NCBI GenBank assembly: GCA_003158745.1 | Contig: PMLC01000163.1 | Location: 106,382 to 170,381 of the forward strand | Reading direction: 5' to 3' | Source of the DNA: Acidobacteriota bacterium | GTDB lineage: Bacteria > Acidobacteriota > Thermoanaerobaculia > Thermoanaerobaculales > Thermoanaerobaculaceae | Length of the DNA stretch: 64,000 nucleotides | Shown: one piece after another, positions 1 through 8,033 of the stretch | How positions within the stretch are numbered: position 1 is the first letter of the stretch | How the letters are laid out: the number at the start of each line of letters is the position of its first letter | Program-made: the position numbers and the translations under genes | Notes under the pieces: model-generated | What the model saw: only the letters and a program-made list of their open reading frames with translations | Databases searched by the model: none | Told to the model about the DNA's origin: nothing

Positions 1-1075
1 CACACAGCACGCAGCGCGCCCCATCGCGCGTGGCGCCTAACGCCAGCGTCCCTCCGGATCGGACCTCGACGGCGGTCCAGAGCGGCGCCGGGCGTCCGTC
101 AACGGTTGGAGAGAAGTCGGAGCCCGCGATGGCGATCACGGTCGAGCGGTCGAATGTGAACGTGCCGCCGAGGAGCGTCATCTCGATCGCAGCCGCACCT
201 TCGGGGTTACCCACTAATCGGTTGCCAACCCGCAGCGAAAACGTATCGGCCGCACCAGACGCCGAAACCCCGAGATGCGCGTGGCCGGCCCTGCCGAGGT
301 CCTGCACCGTGCTCTGAAAGCCCGGGTTGACCACCTTGATCGCGCCTGAGCGCTCGGACGTCTGCTCGCCTGTTCCAGCCTCATCCGCCTGACCTGCGAA
401 GTCCGCAGCCGTCGCCCCGACGAACCGCAGTCTGTCACCCATCGAAAGCAGTGCAGGCGGCGTTCGCTGCGCATCGAAGAGCGCAAGCGGCGTCCGGCCG
501 ATGATCTGCCAGCCCCCCGGCGAGGCCAGCGGGTAGATCCCCGTCTGGCTTCCGGCAATCGCCACGCTTCCCGCCGGGACCCGGGTCCGTGGCCTCGCCC
601 GCCGCGGCACGGCGATAGCGGGAGGGATTCCACCGAGGTACGGAAAACCGGGGGAGAACCCGAGGAAGTAGACGAGGTAGTCGCCCGAGGCGTGCTGCCG
701 GATCACCTCAGCAGGGCTGAGGCCGCAGGCGTTTGCGACGTCCTGAAGGTCCGGCCCGTGCTCGCCGCCGTAGGCGACGGGGATCTCCAGGTCCCGAGGT
801 TCCGGCAAGGTAGTCTCGCCGGCCATGGCGATGCGGTCGGCAACCTGCCGGCGCAGCTCGTCTCGGTCGGCGACAGTCGGGTCGTACGAGACGAGCAGCG
901 AAGCGTAGGCTGGGTGGAGGTCGGTCACCCCGGGCAGCGGCTCTGCCTGGAGGACAGCAAGGGCTTGCCGCACCCGGCGGTGGGCGCCCGGCGAGATCTC
1001 CTCGGCGAAGGTGACCAGCAGGGTGTGGTCGCTGGCGTGCCGGAGGTCCGGCCGGATCGGCGCAGCTTCGGTCAT
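1..1075 (-). CDS. 5-oxoprolinase subunit B/C fusion (PxpB-PxpC, KipI-KipA like), 3' end cut by window edge
   Basis: Open from the ATG at 1075 to the left edge (358 codons, no stop). Residues about 10-225 read as the PxpB/KipI domain, with the family motif [14 protein letters not shown] near residue 135 and [14 protein letters not shown] shortly after. From about residue 243 a PxpC/KipA domain begins ([18 protein letters not shown], then SGAAD). In bacteria PxpA, PxpB and PxpC together hydrolyse 5-oxoproline to glutamate using ATP; B and C are usually separate genes, so this is a fused form. No pxpA is visible in the window. The domain identity is clear from motifs; the substrate is inferred from the family, which also contains urea-amidolyase-like members. 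Confidence 0.85.
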   Translation of the reverse strand, partial: MTEAAPIRPDLRHASDHTLLVTFAEEISPGAHRRVRQALAVLQAEPLPGVTDLHPAYASLLVSYDPTVADRDELRRQVADRIAMAGETTLPEPRDLEIPVAYGGEHGPDLQDVANACGLSPAEVIRQHASGDYLVYFLGFSPGFPYLGGIPPAIAVPRRARPRTRVPAGSVAIAGSQTGIYPLASPGGWQIIGRTPLALFDAQRTPPALLSMGDRLRFVGATAADFAGQADEAGTGEQTSERSGAIKVVNPGFQSTVQDLGRAGHAHLGVSASGAADTFSLRVGNRLVGNPEGAAAIEMTLLGGTFTFDRSTVIAIAGSDFSPTVDGRPAPLWTAVEVRSGGTLALGATRDGARCVLC

Positions 1076-1158
1076 GGAGGTTCGTCCGCCGTCCGCAGGG
1101 TATGCAGCCGAGGGACTGCCGTCAATCCGGCAGCTCCCCGGCAGCTCCCCGACGGGGC

Positions 1159-2007
1159 TTACCTATCGCCCCCTGGCGGGTGCCCGAAACCTCGGCCTTG
1201 GCCCACGCCCACGGCGCCGATCTGGGCCAAGGTCCCCGCCACGTTCGGTCCCCCACCCGTCCAGTAGAGGCCGAGGTAGGCGACGCCGTGGCGTTCGCCA
1301 GCGACGCTGTGGCCGCCACTGAACAGCACGCTGAATCCGTGATCGAGAGCGATCACCCCACCGCCGTTGAGAATGGAAGTGCCGCGTCCTCCGTCGGCGT
1401 CGGCGCCATGCGAGTACGCCTCGACCCCGAGGGTAAGCCGAGAGCTGAGCTGACGCTGCACGAGCCAGCCGCCGAAAGCGTAGGTGCGGGCGGCCGGCGC
1501 TCGGTTGACCACATACCCTCCGCCCCCGTAGGTCGTCCAGGGGCCCCAGCTTTTCTGCACCCATGCGGGCAGCCGCGCCCACAGTCGGCCGTTGCCCAGG
1601 CCGCGGCGCTCGTTCCCGGTCGGAAGCTCGATCATCGGGAAGATCCCTATCTGCGGCTGCCGTTCACCCTCTTCGACGAACCGGTACTTGACTCCCACCT
1701 CGATGTCTCCGAGCCCATGCGCGGAGCGGCCGTCCGCCGGCTCCGCTGTCGTGAGCGGCACAACGAGATGCAACTGGAGGCCCTTGGCGGCCCCATAGTT
1801 CACTTCGAACGCCGGTCCGTCGATGCCGGTCAAGTCACGCGCAGCGTCGTACGTCGTGAACAGGTACGCCTCCCAGTGTTTGAGCTCGATCGGTTCGGGG
1901 TCGTCGGTGAGGAACGGCGGGCCGGCCGCCGCAGGCAAAGCCGCCCCGAGGGCAAGGATCAGTGCCCCAGTCCGCACCACTCGAGACAGATCACTCGAAC
2001 GACCCAT
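1159..2007 (-). CDS. Secreted, outer-membrane barrel-like protein of unknown function
   Basis: 282 residues. The N-terminus is a signal peptide (hydrophobic stretch [14 protein letters not shown], cleavage near residue 29). The rest alternates short amphipathic strands and glycine-rich turns ([64 protein letters not shown]), the pattern of a small outer-membrane beta barrel of the transporter/phenol-pathway-like type. The motif [18 protein letters not shown] resembles the conserved turn of that family. It lies 84 nt downstream of the methyltransferase-side operon end and just before the 5-oxoprolinase gene on the same strand. No substrate can be inferred. Confidence 0.65.
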   Translation of the reverse strand: MGRSSDLSRVVRTGALILALGAALPAAAGPPFLTDDPEPIELKHWEAYLFTTYDAARDLTGIDGPAFEVNYGAAKGLQLHLVVPLTTAEPADGRSAHGLGDIEVGVKYRFVEEGERQPQIGIFPMIELPTGNERRGLGNGRLWARLPAWVQKSWGPWTTYGGGGYVVNRAPAARTYAFGGWLVQRQLSSRLTLGVEAYSHGADADGGRGTSILNGGGVIALDHGFSVLFSGGHSVAGERHGVAYLGLYWTGGGPNVAGTLAQIGAVGVGQGRGFGHPPGGDR

Positions 2008-2133
2008 CGCCGCCCTGCAGCTCCTCTCGATGCCCGGTTTGCGTTCTCCCCGCGAGTCCGGTCAGCACCTCCGAGAACGCAGCCAAAGCCATGCGAATGC
2101 CACCGCGCGGATCGGTCATCTCCGCGAAGACGC

Positions 2134-3168
2134 CTAACGCTTGCGCATGATCACGAGGTCCTGATGCGCGTTGACCGCGCGGCAGAAGTACTCCAGGACA
2201 TCGAAGTACCTCGACCAGTGTTCCTCGACGTAGCGCGGCGTGTGGTAGGCCGTCCGGTAGTAGCGGAGACCGGCGTACGGAACGAAGTAGAATGCCTGCC
2301 TGGAGCCGACGTCGGCAAAGCCGCGCTTTCGCAGCCGGGGTCGAAGCCGGCGCGGGACCAACTCCGGTCCGTGGACGCTCACCGCGACCACGCCCCCCGG
2401 CCGGGTGATCCGGTTGAGCTCCCCGAGCCACCTGTCCTGCATGGCCTCGTTCAGGTGGGTGAAGATGGAGATCCCGTACACCAGGGCGAACTGCTCATCG
2501 GCGTACGGGGTCGGCGGGAGCTTCCGGATTGCCTCAAACGACGAGCCCCTGGCGTTCTCGGACATCCATCGAACCGCCTCGCGATCGATGTCGCAGCCGA
2601 ACAGGCACGGGGCCGGAACCTCTTCGTAGAGGTAGCGGAACACGCGGCCGCATCCGCATCCCCAGTCATGGATGCGATCGAACCGGGCCCACCCGCCGAG
2701 GCGTGCGACCTGCCCCTTCAGGTCGGAGTAGATCCGCCATCCTGTCGATAGGAAGTCGTCGCGCCTTCCGCCGACGTGGCGCTTGAGGACGCTCGGTGGC
2801 ACCGGAAAGCGCGCCGGTTCCGGATCGAGGTCGCGTAGCTCGACGCTGACAGTCCCCCGCTCCGCCTCGCCGCTCTTCGCGATAATTTCCAACCTCCTCG
2901 CAGCTGCCGCGCGAGGATTGGGGTCCCACGGAACCACGGCGTTGAAACCGCTCACCGCTGTGTGCCCGATCTCCGGGTACAGGTTCTTGCACACGTCGGG
3001 CCTATCGGACAGCGGGACGTCGTGCGTCCAGAGGCCCGGGCCGGCCCTGAGAGTGACATGCGTGAGCGGGTACTCACGATGCACGATCCATCCGCTGAGG
3101 TGCATGGCATCTCCCTGCACCTCCATGCTCTGGATGCTCGCGATCGGCTGCGTGTCGATGACCCTCAT
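2134..3168 (-). CDS. Class I SAM-dependent methyltransferase
   Basis: 344 residues. Residues 1-110 form an extra N-terminal domain (SGWIVHREYPLTHVTL, then PEIGHTAVSGFNAVVPW) that looks like a beta-sandwich found at the front of glycan-associated methyltransferases. The SAM-binding motif I is IHDWGCGCGRVFRYL near residue 168, followed by the acidic motif II (LFGCDIDREAVRWM) and motif IV (ALVYGISIFTHL). The C-terminal part carries FADVGSRQAFYFVPYAGL, common in methyltransferases of polysaccharide loci. The substrate is unknown; a sugar or glycan intermediate is a guess based on the extra domain and on the glycosyltransferases about 7 kb away. Confidence 0.8.
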   Translation of the reverse strand: MRVIDTQPIASIQSMEVQGDAMHLSGWIVHREYPLTHVTLRAGPGLWTHDVPLSDRPDVCKNLYPEIGHTAVSGFNAVVPWDPNPRAAAARRLEIIAKSGEAERGTVSVELRDLDPEPARFPVPPSVLKRHVGGRRDDFLSTGWRIYSDLKGQVARLGGWARFDRIHDWGCGCGRVFRYLYEEVPAPCLFGCDIDREAVRWMSENARGSSFEAIRKLPPTPYADEQFALVYGISIFTHLNEAMQDRWLGELNRITRPGGVVAVSVHGPELVPRRLRPRLRKRGFADVGSRQAFYFVPYAGLRYYRTAYHTPRYVEEHWSRYFDVLEYFCRAVNAHQDLVIMRKR

Positions 3169-3234
3169 TCGATCGACCGTGTTCCACCCACGCGAATTAC
3201 GCCGCCTTCCCGCCGCCCTGAACCTGGCGTCCGG

Positions 3235-4863
3235 TTACTTCTCCCCGATGAACGGGTACGCGAAGTGCTTCGGCGGCACGAACGTCTCCTTGATCGCCCG
3301 GGGACTGGTCCAGCGGATGAGGTTCCACAGCGATCCGGCCTTGTCGTTCGTGCCCGAGGCGCGCGCCCCGCCGAACGGCTGCTGGCCCACCACCGCGCCG
3401 GTCGGCTTGTCGTTGATGTAGAAGTTGCCGGCGGCGTCCCGGAGCCTCTCCTGCATCGCTCGGATCACGTGCCGGTCGGTTGCGAAGACGGCGCCCGTGA
3501 GACCGTACGGCGAGCCCGTGTCGCAAAGTTCCAGCGCCCGGTCGAACTCTGCATCGGGGTACACGAAGATCGTGAGCACGGGTCCGAAGATCTCCTCCTG
3601 CATGAGCTTGAACTTCGGGTTCGTGGTCACGACGACGGTGGGCTGCATGAAGTAGCCCACCCCGTCGTCGCATCCGCCGCCGGTGATGATCTCGGCTTCG
3701 TTCGATCTCTTGGCAAACTCGATGTACCCCTTGATCGTCTCGAAGGCGGCCTTGTCGATCACGGCGCTCATGAAGTTGGTGAAGTCCTCGGGGTCGCCCA
3801 TCTTGATCTCGGCGACCTGTGCGACGATCAGCTCCTTGACCTTCGGCCAGATCGATTGAGGGATGTAGGCGCGCGAGGCCGCGGAGCACTTCTGGCCCTG
3901 GTACTCGAAAGAACCGCGCACCAGCGCGGTGGCGAGCGCTGCCGCGTCGGCGGACGCGTGCGCGAACACGAAGTCCTTGCCACCGGTCTCGCCGACGATC
4001 CTGGGGTAGGAACGGTAGCTCGCGATGTTGCCGCCGACCGTCCGCCACATCTGCTGGAACACCGCCGTCGAGCCTGTGAAGTGGATCCCCGCCAGCTCGG
4101 GCGACGCGAGCACCGGATCGCCGACCTCGGCGCCGGACCCGACGACGAGGTTGATCACGCCGGGAGGCAGTCCGGCTGCCGCGAGCACTTTCATGAGGTG
4201 ATGCGCGGAGTAGACCGCGCTGGAGGCGGGCTTCCACAGCACCGTGTTCCCCATCAGCGCCGGAGCCGTCGGGAGGTTTCCGGCGATCGAGGTGAAGTTG
4301 AACGGGGTCACCGCGAACACGAACCCCTCGAGGGGCCGGTACTCGACTCGGTTCCAGACGCCCGGGGAGGACATCGGCTGGTCCTCGTAGATCGATTGAG
4401 CGTAGGAGGGGTTGAAGCGCCAGAAGTCGATCAGCTCGCACGCCGAGTCGATCTCGGCCTGGAACACGGTCTTGGACTGGCCGAGCATCGTCGCCGCGTT
4501 GGCCTCGTCGCGGAAAGGCCCGGCCAGGAGGTCTGCCGCCCGGAGAAGGACCGATGCCCGGTCAACGAACGGCAGGCGCGACCAGGTCGCATGGGCCTGC
4601 CGCGCAGCGGCGATCGCCCGCTCCACCTCGGCCTTGCCGGCCTTGTGGTACTTCGCGAGGACGTGTCCGTGCCGGTGCGGGATGACGCACGTGCCGAACT
4701 TACCGGTGCGCACCTCTTCGCCACCGATGATCAGCGGGATCTCGATCTCCCGGCTCCGCATCTCGGCGAGCTTGGCCTTGATCGACTTCTTCTCCGGCGA
4801 CCCCGGCCCGTACGCGCGGACAGGTTCGTTTGAAGGTTGGGGAACACGGAAAACGCCGTTCAT
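3235..4863 (-). CDS. L-glutamate gamma-semialdehyde (1-pyrroline-5-carboxylate) dehydrogenase
   Basis: 542 residues from the ATG at 4863, preceded by GGGAGG five bases upstream; an in-frame upstream extension to 4950 lacks a comparable site. An aldehyde dehydrogenase of the long, stand-alone P5CDH type (mitochondrial ALDH4A1-like, about 540 residues), oxidising glutamate semialdehyde to glutamate with NAD in proline catabolism. Visible signatures are FAVTPFNFTSIAGNLPTAP, the catalytic Glu in RIVGETGGKDFVFAH and the catalytic Cys in YQGQKCSAASRAYIP. The C-terminus GGARASGTNDKAGSLWNLIRW is typical of this subgroup. No proline dehydrogenase gene lies in the window. Confidence 0.93.
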   Translation of the reverse strand: MNGVFRVPQPSNEPVRAYGPGSPEKKSIKAKLAEMRSREIEIPLIIGGEEVRTGKFGTCVIPHRHGHVLAKYHKAGKAEVERAIAAARQAHATWSRLPFVDRASVLLRAADLLAGPFRDEANAATMLGQSKTVFQAEIDSACELIDFWRFNPSYAQSIYEDQPMSSPGVWNRVEYRPLEGFVFAVTPFNFTSIAGNLPTAPALMGNTVLWKPASSAVYSAHHLMKVLAAAGLPPGVINLVVGSGAEVGDPVLASPELAGIHFTGSTAVFQQMWRTVGGNIASYRSYPRIVGETGGKDFVFAHASADAAALATALVRGSFEYQGQKCSAASRAYIPQSIWPKVKELIVAQVAEIKMGDPEDFTNFMSAVIDKAAFETIKGYIEFAKRSNEAEIITGGGCDDGVGYFMQPTVVVTTNPKFKLMQEEIFGPVLTIFVYPDAEFDRALELCDTGSPYGLTGAVFATDRHVIRAMQERLRDAAGNFYINDKPTGAVVGQQPFGGARASGTNDKAGSLWNLIRWTSPRAIKETFVPPKHFAYPFIGEK

Positions 4864-5233
4864 CGCTGCCTCCCGCTCGGCCCCCACCGACTCCTTTTGG
4901 AGGGCTGGTGCAAGCTCGAGCAGTCGTGAGGATACGAAGCTCACCGGCATGGGTCAACAAGGAGGAGCGGCCGCACGGCTCGCTCGGCGACGCCATGCCA
5001 GCGGAGTTTGCCGCGAAAACGCTCGAGTGCACTTTGCCCTCGAGGCAGCAAGAACCCGCCGGAGAGGCAGGACTACCTCAGTGTGTAAACTGAGGAAGGT
5101 GACAGCGCCAAACGCCGGCTAGACCGGCACAGGAGACTCTCCGAGGTGACCCAAGACCCGAAAGTTGCTCCAGTTGAAAGTTGAGAGATCGGGCTTCTCG
5201 TGGTCTCCTGGGGTGGCGCAGGAGGGATCCCGG
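4864..5233. other. Intergenic region with two small hairpins, no gene seen
   Basis: This 370-nt stretch separates two divergent genes. It holds a perfect 7-bp hairpin at 5076-5095 (CCTCAGT, 6-nt loop, ACTGAGG) and a 5-bp one at 5114-5128 (GCCGG/CCGGC); neither has a T run, so they are not obvious terminators. At 5165-5190 the text GTTGAAAGTTGAGAG resembles the repeat unit of the inverted repeat at 15402-15552. No frame shows convincing coding character. Confidence 0.5.
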
Positions 5234-6223
5234 GTGCCTAAACTGGGAACACATGGTCGCCGGCGCGGGATTTTGCGGCACGTACGTGCCACGCTTAGCG
5301 CTCCGCGCACTGGCCGTGGCGCCTCGGCTCGGACCGCCGAACACTGGGGCAAACACGCGGACGCCTGGTACCAGGGCGGCGCGATGCACTGGACGGAACT
5401 TGAGGCCGTCCAACGGCGCATCAACCGTCGCGTCTCGGGCGATCCACTCGTGGATCCCTATCAGTACGTGCTTGCGAGGTACTTTGCGGGGCGGCTGCCC
5501 CTCGAACGGGCGCTCACGCTCGGTTGCGGCACCGGCGAGCTCGAGCGGGGCCTCGTTCAGTACGGCTTCTGCTCACGCCACGACGCCTTCGATATTGCCG
5601 AGGAGTCCATCCTCAAAGCCCGCGACGCGGCGCGACGAGCCGGCCTTGAACACCTCCGCTATGAGGTCGCCGATGTCAATCGCATCGAGCTGCCCGCACA
5701 AACGTATGACTGCGTGTGGGGCGTGCATTCCATACACCACCTCGCGGCGCTCGAACATGTGTTTGGCCAAGTCCGTAGGGCGCTCAAGCCTGGGGTGTAT
5801 TTCGTGCTCAACGAGTTCGTCGGCCCGACGCGGTTTCAGTGGACCGACCGCCAACTCGAGGTGATCAACGGCCTGCTCCGCACGCTGCCGGCACACCTGC
5901 GGGTCCGTTGTGGCACCGCTCAAACACTCAAGTCAGAGGTGACGCGACCCACTATCGCCGAGATGAAGCGCATTGACCCCTCCGAGGCCATACGCTCCGC
6001 CGAGATCCGCCCATTGTTCCCGAGGTATTTCGAGGTCGTCGAGGTAAAGGGGTACGGAGGGACCGTACTCCACATGCTGCTCCACGAGATCGCCGGCAAT
6101 TTTCAGAACGCGGACCCAGCGACGAGCGCGATCCTGGAAGCGATCTGTGACCTGGAGGAGGCGCTTGTCGCCCTTGGAGATCTGCCCCACGATTTCGCCA
6201 TGATCGTCGGCTGCGCCCGCTAG
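5234..6223 (+). CDS. Class I SAM-dependent methyltransferase
   Basis: 329 residues from the GTG at 5234, which has GGAGGG seven bases upstream; an upstream ATG at 5165 has no such site. SAM motif I is ALTLGCGTGELERGL, motif II is HDAFDIAEESILKARD, and the acceptor-loop region reads YDCVWGVHSIHHLAALEHVF, the usual pattern of a Methyltransf_11/25 fold. The C-terminal third (FPRYFEVVEVKGYGGTVLHMLL) is like methyltransferases of glycan and lipid clusters. The protein is convergent with the SGNH hydrolase gene. The substrate is unknown. Confidence 0.8.
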   Translation: MPKLGTHGRRRGILRHVRATLSAPRTGRGASARTAEHWGKHADAWYQGGAMHWTELEAVQRRINRRVSGDPLVDPYQYVLARYFAGRLPLERALTLGCGTGELERGLVQYGFCSRHDAFDIAEESILKARDAARRAGLEHLRYEVADVNRIELPAQTYDCVWGVHSIHHLAALEHVFGQVRRALKPGVYFVLNEFVGPTRFQWTDRQLEVINGLLRTLPAHLRVRCGTAQTLKSEVTRPTIAEMKRIDPSEAIRSAEIRPLFPRYFEVVEVKGYGGTVLHMLLHEIAGNFQNADPATSAILEAICDLEEALVALGDLPHDFAMIVGCAR

Positions 6224-6261
6224 CACTGCCGCTGCCCGTCGCCGGCACCTAGCCACCTTAT

Positions 6262-7302
6262 TCACGTCGCCGGGGTCCGGGCAGAGATCATGCGCTCGAC
6301 CTCCGGGGCGAGCAGCTCCGCGATGCGGTGGTGAGCTGCCGCGTTCGGGTGCCCGTCTCCCTCCACGCGAAACTGCCCGTACGGAGCGTGCGTCGCGAGA
6401 AACTGCTGCAGAAGGTCAACCGTCTCGATCCGCAACTCGGCTCCCCAACGATCAACGGTCGCGTGAATCGCCGGCCACGGGTAGCGCCCGTCGAGCGGAA
6501 AGTAGAAATCGGGCAACACCACAAGAAGCAACGGGGTCGCCCGTTGCCGGCAGAACCCCGCCATCGCCTCGAGGGCAGCATGCGAGCGACGCCATTTCGG
6601 GCTGTTTTGAGAAAACCCCTTGAGGTAGTTGAAATCGTTGACTTTCTTGCAAAGAGACAACTCCCAGCGCTCCGGCAGCAACCGCGAGTTTACCTGTTGC
6701 TTGAGGTCCTCCCATGACCACAGGAGGCAACCCTGGTACGTCCGCTTGGGCGGCAGCGGCACGGTGCCAATCGGCTCGGCGTCATTCATCACGTACGCGA
6801 GGACCACGAGGTCGGGCGAGAGAAGTGGAACCAGCTCCCGCACGACTTCGAGCTCCTCCACCGTGCCGTAGCCGGGTACGCTGCCGTTCAGGACCTCGGT
6901 GAGCCTGCCACGCTCGGTAAGGATCGATTCGAGCTGCCTCGGGAACGCCTCCTCGGCTGCGACCGCCCAGCCGAACGCGTACGAGTCGCCGACCACCAGG
7001 ACGCGGGGGATGCCCGTTCGATTCTGCGCCCACTCCCGATCGCGGTAGCCGGCCGCGTTCGTGGTGTAGCCGAAGCTCTTCGTTGTGTCCACCAGGAAGG
7101 TCGCCGTCCCGGTGTGGGATGGCGGCAGCGCGTAGCCGCGAGGATCGTCCGGAAGCACGACCCAACTGCCCTTTGCGGCGCTGGCCATATGCTCGTACCT
7201 GCCATTGAGATACAACCGGTAGACCGCCTCTGCGGCCAACCCGGCGAGCGCGCACGCGAGTGCGACGCCGAGACACTCCCCCACGATGCGTAGTCGTTTC
7301 AC
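6262..7302 (-). CDS. SGNH/GDSL-type hydrolase with N-terminal membrane anchor
   Basis: 346 residues from a GTG. A hydrophobic segment at residues 10-28 is a signal anchor. Catalytic blocks of the SGNH fold are visible: VLVVGDSYAFGW (nucleophile Ser), GSVPGYGTVEELEVV (Gly block), YVMNDAEPIG (Asn block) and FRVEGDGHPNAAAHHRIAE (Asp and His). In polysaccharide loci such proteins act as acetylesterases or acyl-transfer partners. It is the last gene of a minus-strand cassette with a carbamoyltransferase, an SxtJ-like protein and a DUF5989 microprotein, an arrangement I recognise from many bacterial glycan regions. The substrate is not known. Confidence 0.8.
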   Translation of the reverse strand: MKRLRIVGECLGVALACALAGLAAEAVYRLYLNGRYEHMASAAKGSWVVLPDDPRGYALPPSHTGTATFLVDTTKSFGYTTNAAGYRDREWAQNRTGIPRVLVVGDSYAFGWAVAAEEAFPRQLESILTERGRLTEVLNGSVPGYGTVEELEVVRELVPLLSPDLVVLAYVMNDAEPIGTVPLPPKRTYQGCLLWSWEDLKQQVNSRLLPERWELSLCKKVNDFNYLKGFSQNSPKWRRSHAALEAMAGFCRQRATPLLLVVLPDFYFPLDGRYPWPAIHATVDRWGAELRIETVDLLQQFLATHAPYGQFRVEGDGHPNAAAHHRIAELLAPEVERMISARTPAT

Positions 7303-7404
7303 GGTCGCACCCGATTCAACTCCGGAGCCAACACCGCCAACTCAATGCACTCGACCCACCCGAGAGACCGTGAGCGTTCACCCGAGGGGCCGCGACCTCG
7401 CCTG

Positions 7405-7563
7405 TCAGAAGAGCGCGTAGATGAACGGGGCGACTGCCGAGCCCTCGGTCAGCACGATCAGCAGGCTCAGAAGCAGGAGGAACACCACCACCGGCAGCAG
7501 CCACCACTTCTTGCGCACCTTCAAGAAGTCCCAGATCAGCCCCAACTTCCCCCTGTCCGCCAT
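7405..7563 (-). CDS. DUF5989 family membrane microprotein
   Basis: 52 residues. The sequence starts MADRGKLGLIWDFLKVRKKW, followed by one transmembrane helix (residues 22-38) and the ending GSAVAPFIYALF. This matches the DUF5989 family: a charged amphipathic front, one helix and a C-terminal P-F-I-Y-x-L-F. GAGGG lies eight bases before the ATG. It sits 29 nt after the SxtJ-like gene and about 100 nt before the SGNH hydrolase, the family's usual place in carbamoyltransferase cassettes. Function unknown; it may be a small subunit or assembly factor of a membrane complex formed by its neighbours. Confidence 0.8.
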   Translation of the reverse strand: MADRGKLGLIWDFLKVRKKWWLLPVVVFLLLLSLLIVLTEGSAVAPFIYALF

Positions 7564-7592
7564 CGCTCATACCCTCGCGCACCGTCTAATGC

Positions 7593-8033
7593 CTAGAACG
7601 GCCGGTCTGCCCGGCTCCCGGGCCCGTCTCGGTCCACGGGCACCCAATAGGAGGCGGCGCCCTTGTCGAACCTCAATCCTAGCGGATCGCGATGCAGCAG
7701 CCGCCGCACCAGTCCGATCGGCGTGATCACGAGGAAGTACGCCAGCACCAGGACCACATAGGTCATTGCCACCGAGAGCCAGCCGGCGAGAGTCATCCAA
7801 CCCTCTTCGATCGGGCGCAGCGCGCGAGGGGCGGCTAGTCCGAATACGGCGAAGGTGGCCGCCGCGAAGGCAAGATAAGGCCACGCCGGCCGGTGCCGCC
7901 AGAGCACCAGCAGAGAAAGGACCACCAGGGCCACGGCCATGACGCCGCCGAAACGGCGCAGCTCGCGATCCGTTCGGCGCGGGCGGACGGCCCGGCCCTT
8001 GTTGAGTATCTCCGTGTTCCGTTCACCCGTCAT
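7593..8033 (-). CDS. SxtJ family membrane protein
   Basis: 146 residues from the ATG at 8033, whose ATGA overlaps the stop of the carbamoyltransferase gene, so the two are translationally coupled. The N-terminus has the soluble motif RRTDRELRRFGGVMAVALVV, then there are three to four transmembrane helices (about residues 30-48, 55-75, 88-115) and a basic C-terminus with RRLLHRDPLGLRFDKGAASYW, typical of SxtJ proteins first named in the saxitoxin cluster. The biochemical role is unknown. Its constant pairing with O-carbamoyltransferases suggests it anchors or assists that enzyme at the membrane. Confidence 0.8.
   Translation of the reverse strand: MTGERNTEILNKGRAVRPRRTDRELRRFGGVMAVALVVLSLLVLWRHRPAWPYLAFAAATFAVFGLAAPRALRPIEEGWMTLAGWLSVAMTYVVLVLAYFLVITPIGLVRRLLHRDPLGLRFDKGAASYWVPVDRDGPGSRADRPF

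Noticed and set aside
1102-2751. A 549-codon open frame on the plus strand opposite the barrel-like protein and methyltransferase
   Set aside because: It is the complement of two well-supported genes; high GC content keeps opposite frames open.
2962-4833. A 623-codon plus-strand open frame opposite the P5C dehydrogenase
   Set aside because: The dehydrogenase motifs and ribosome-binding site are on the minus strand; this is a shadow frame.
5076-5128. Two small hairpins as terminators between the divergent genes
   Set aside because: No T run follows either, and no gene ends here.
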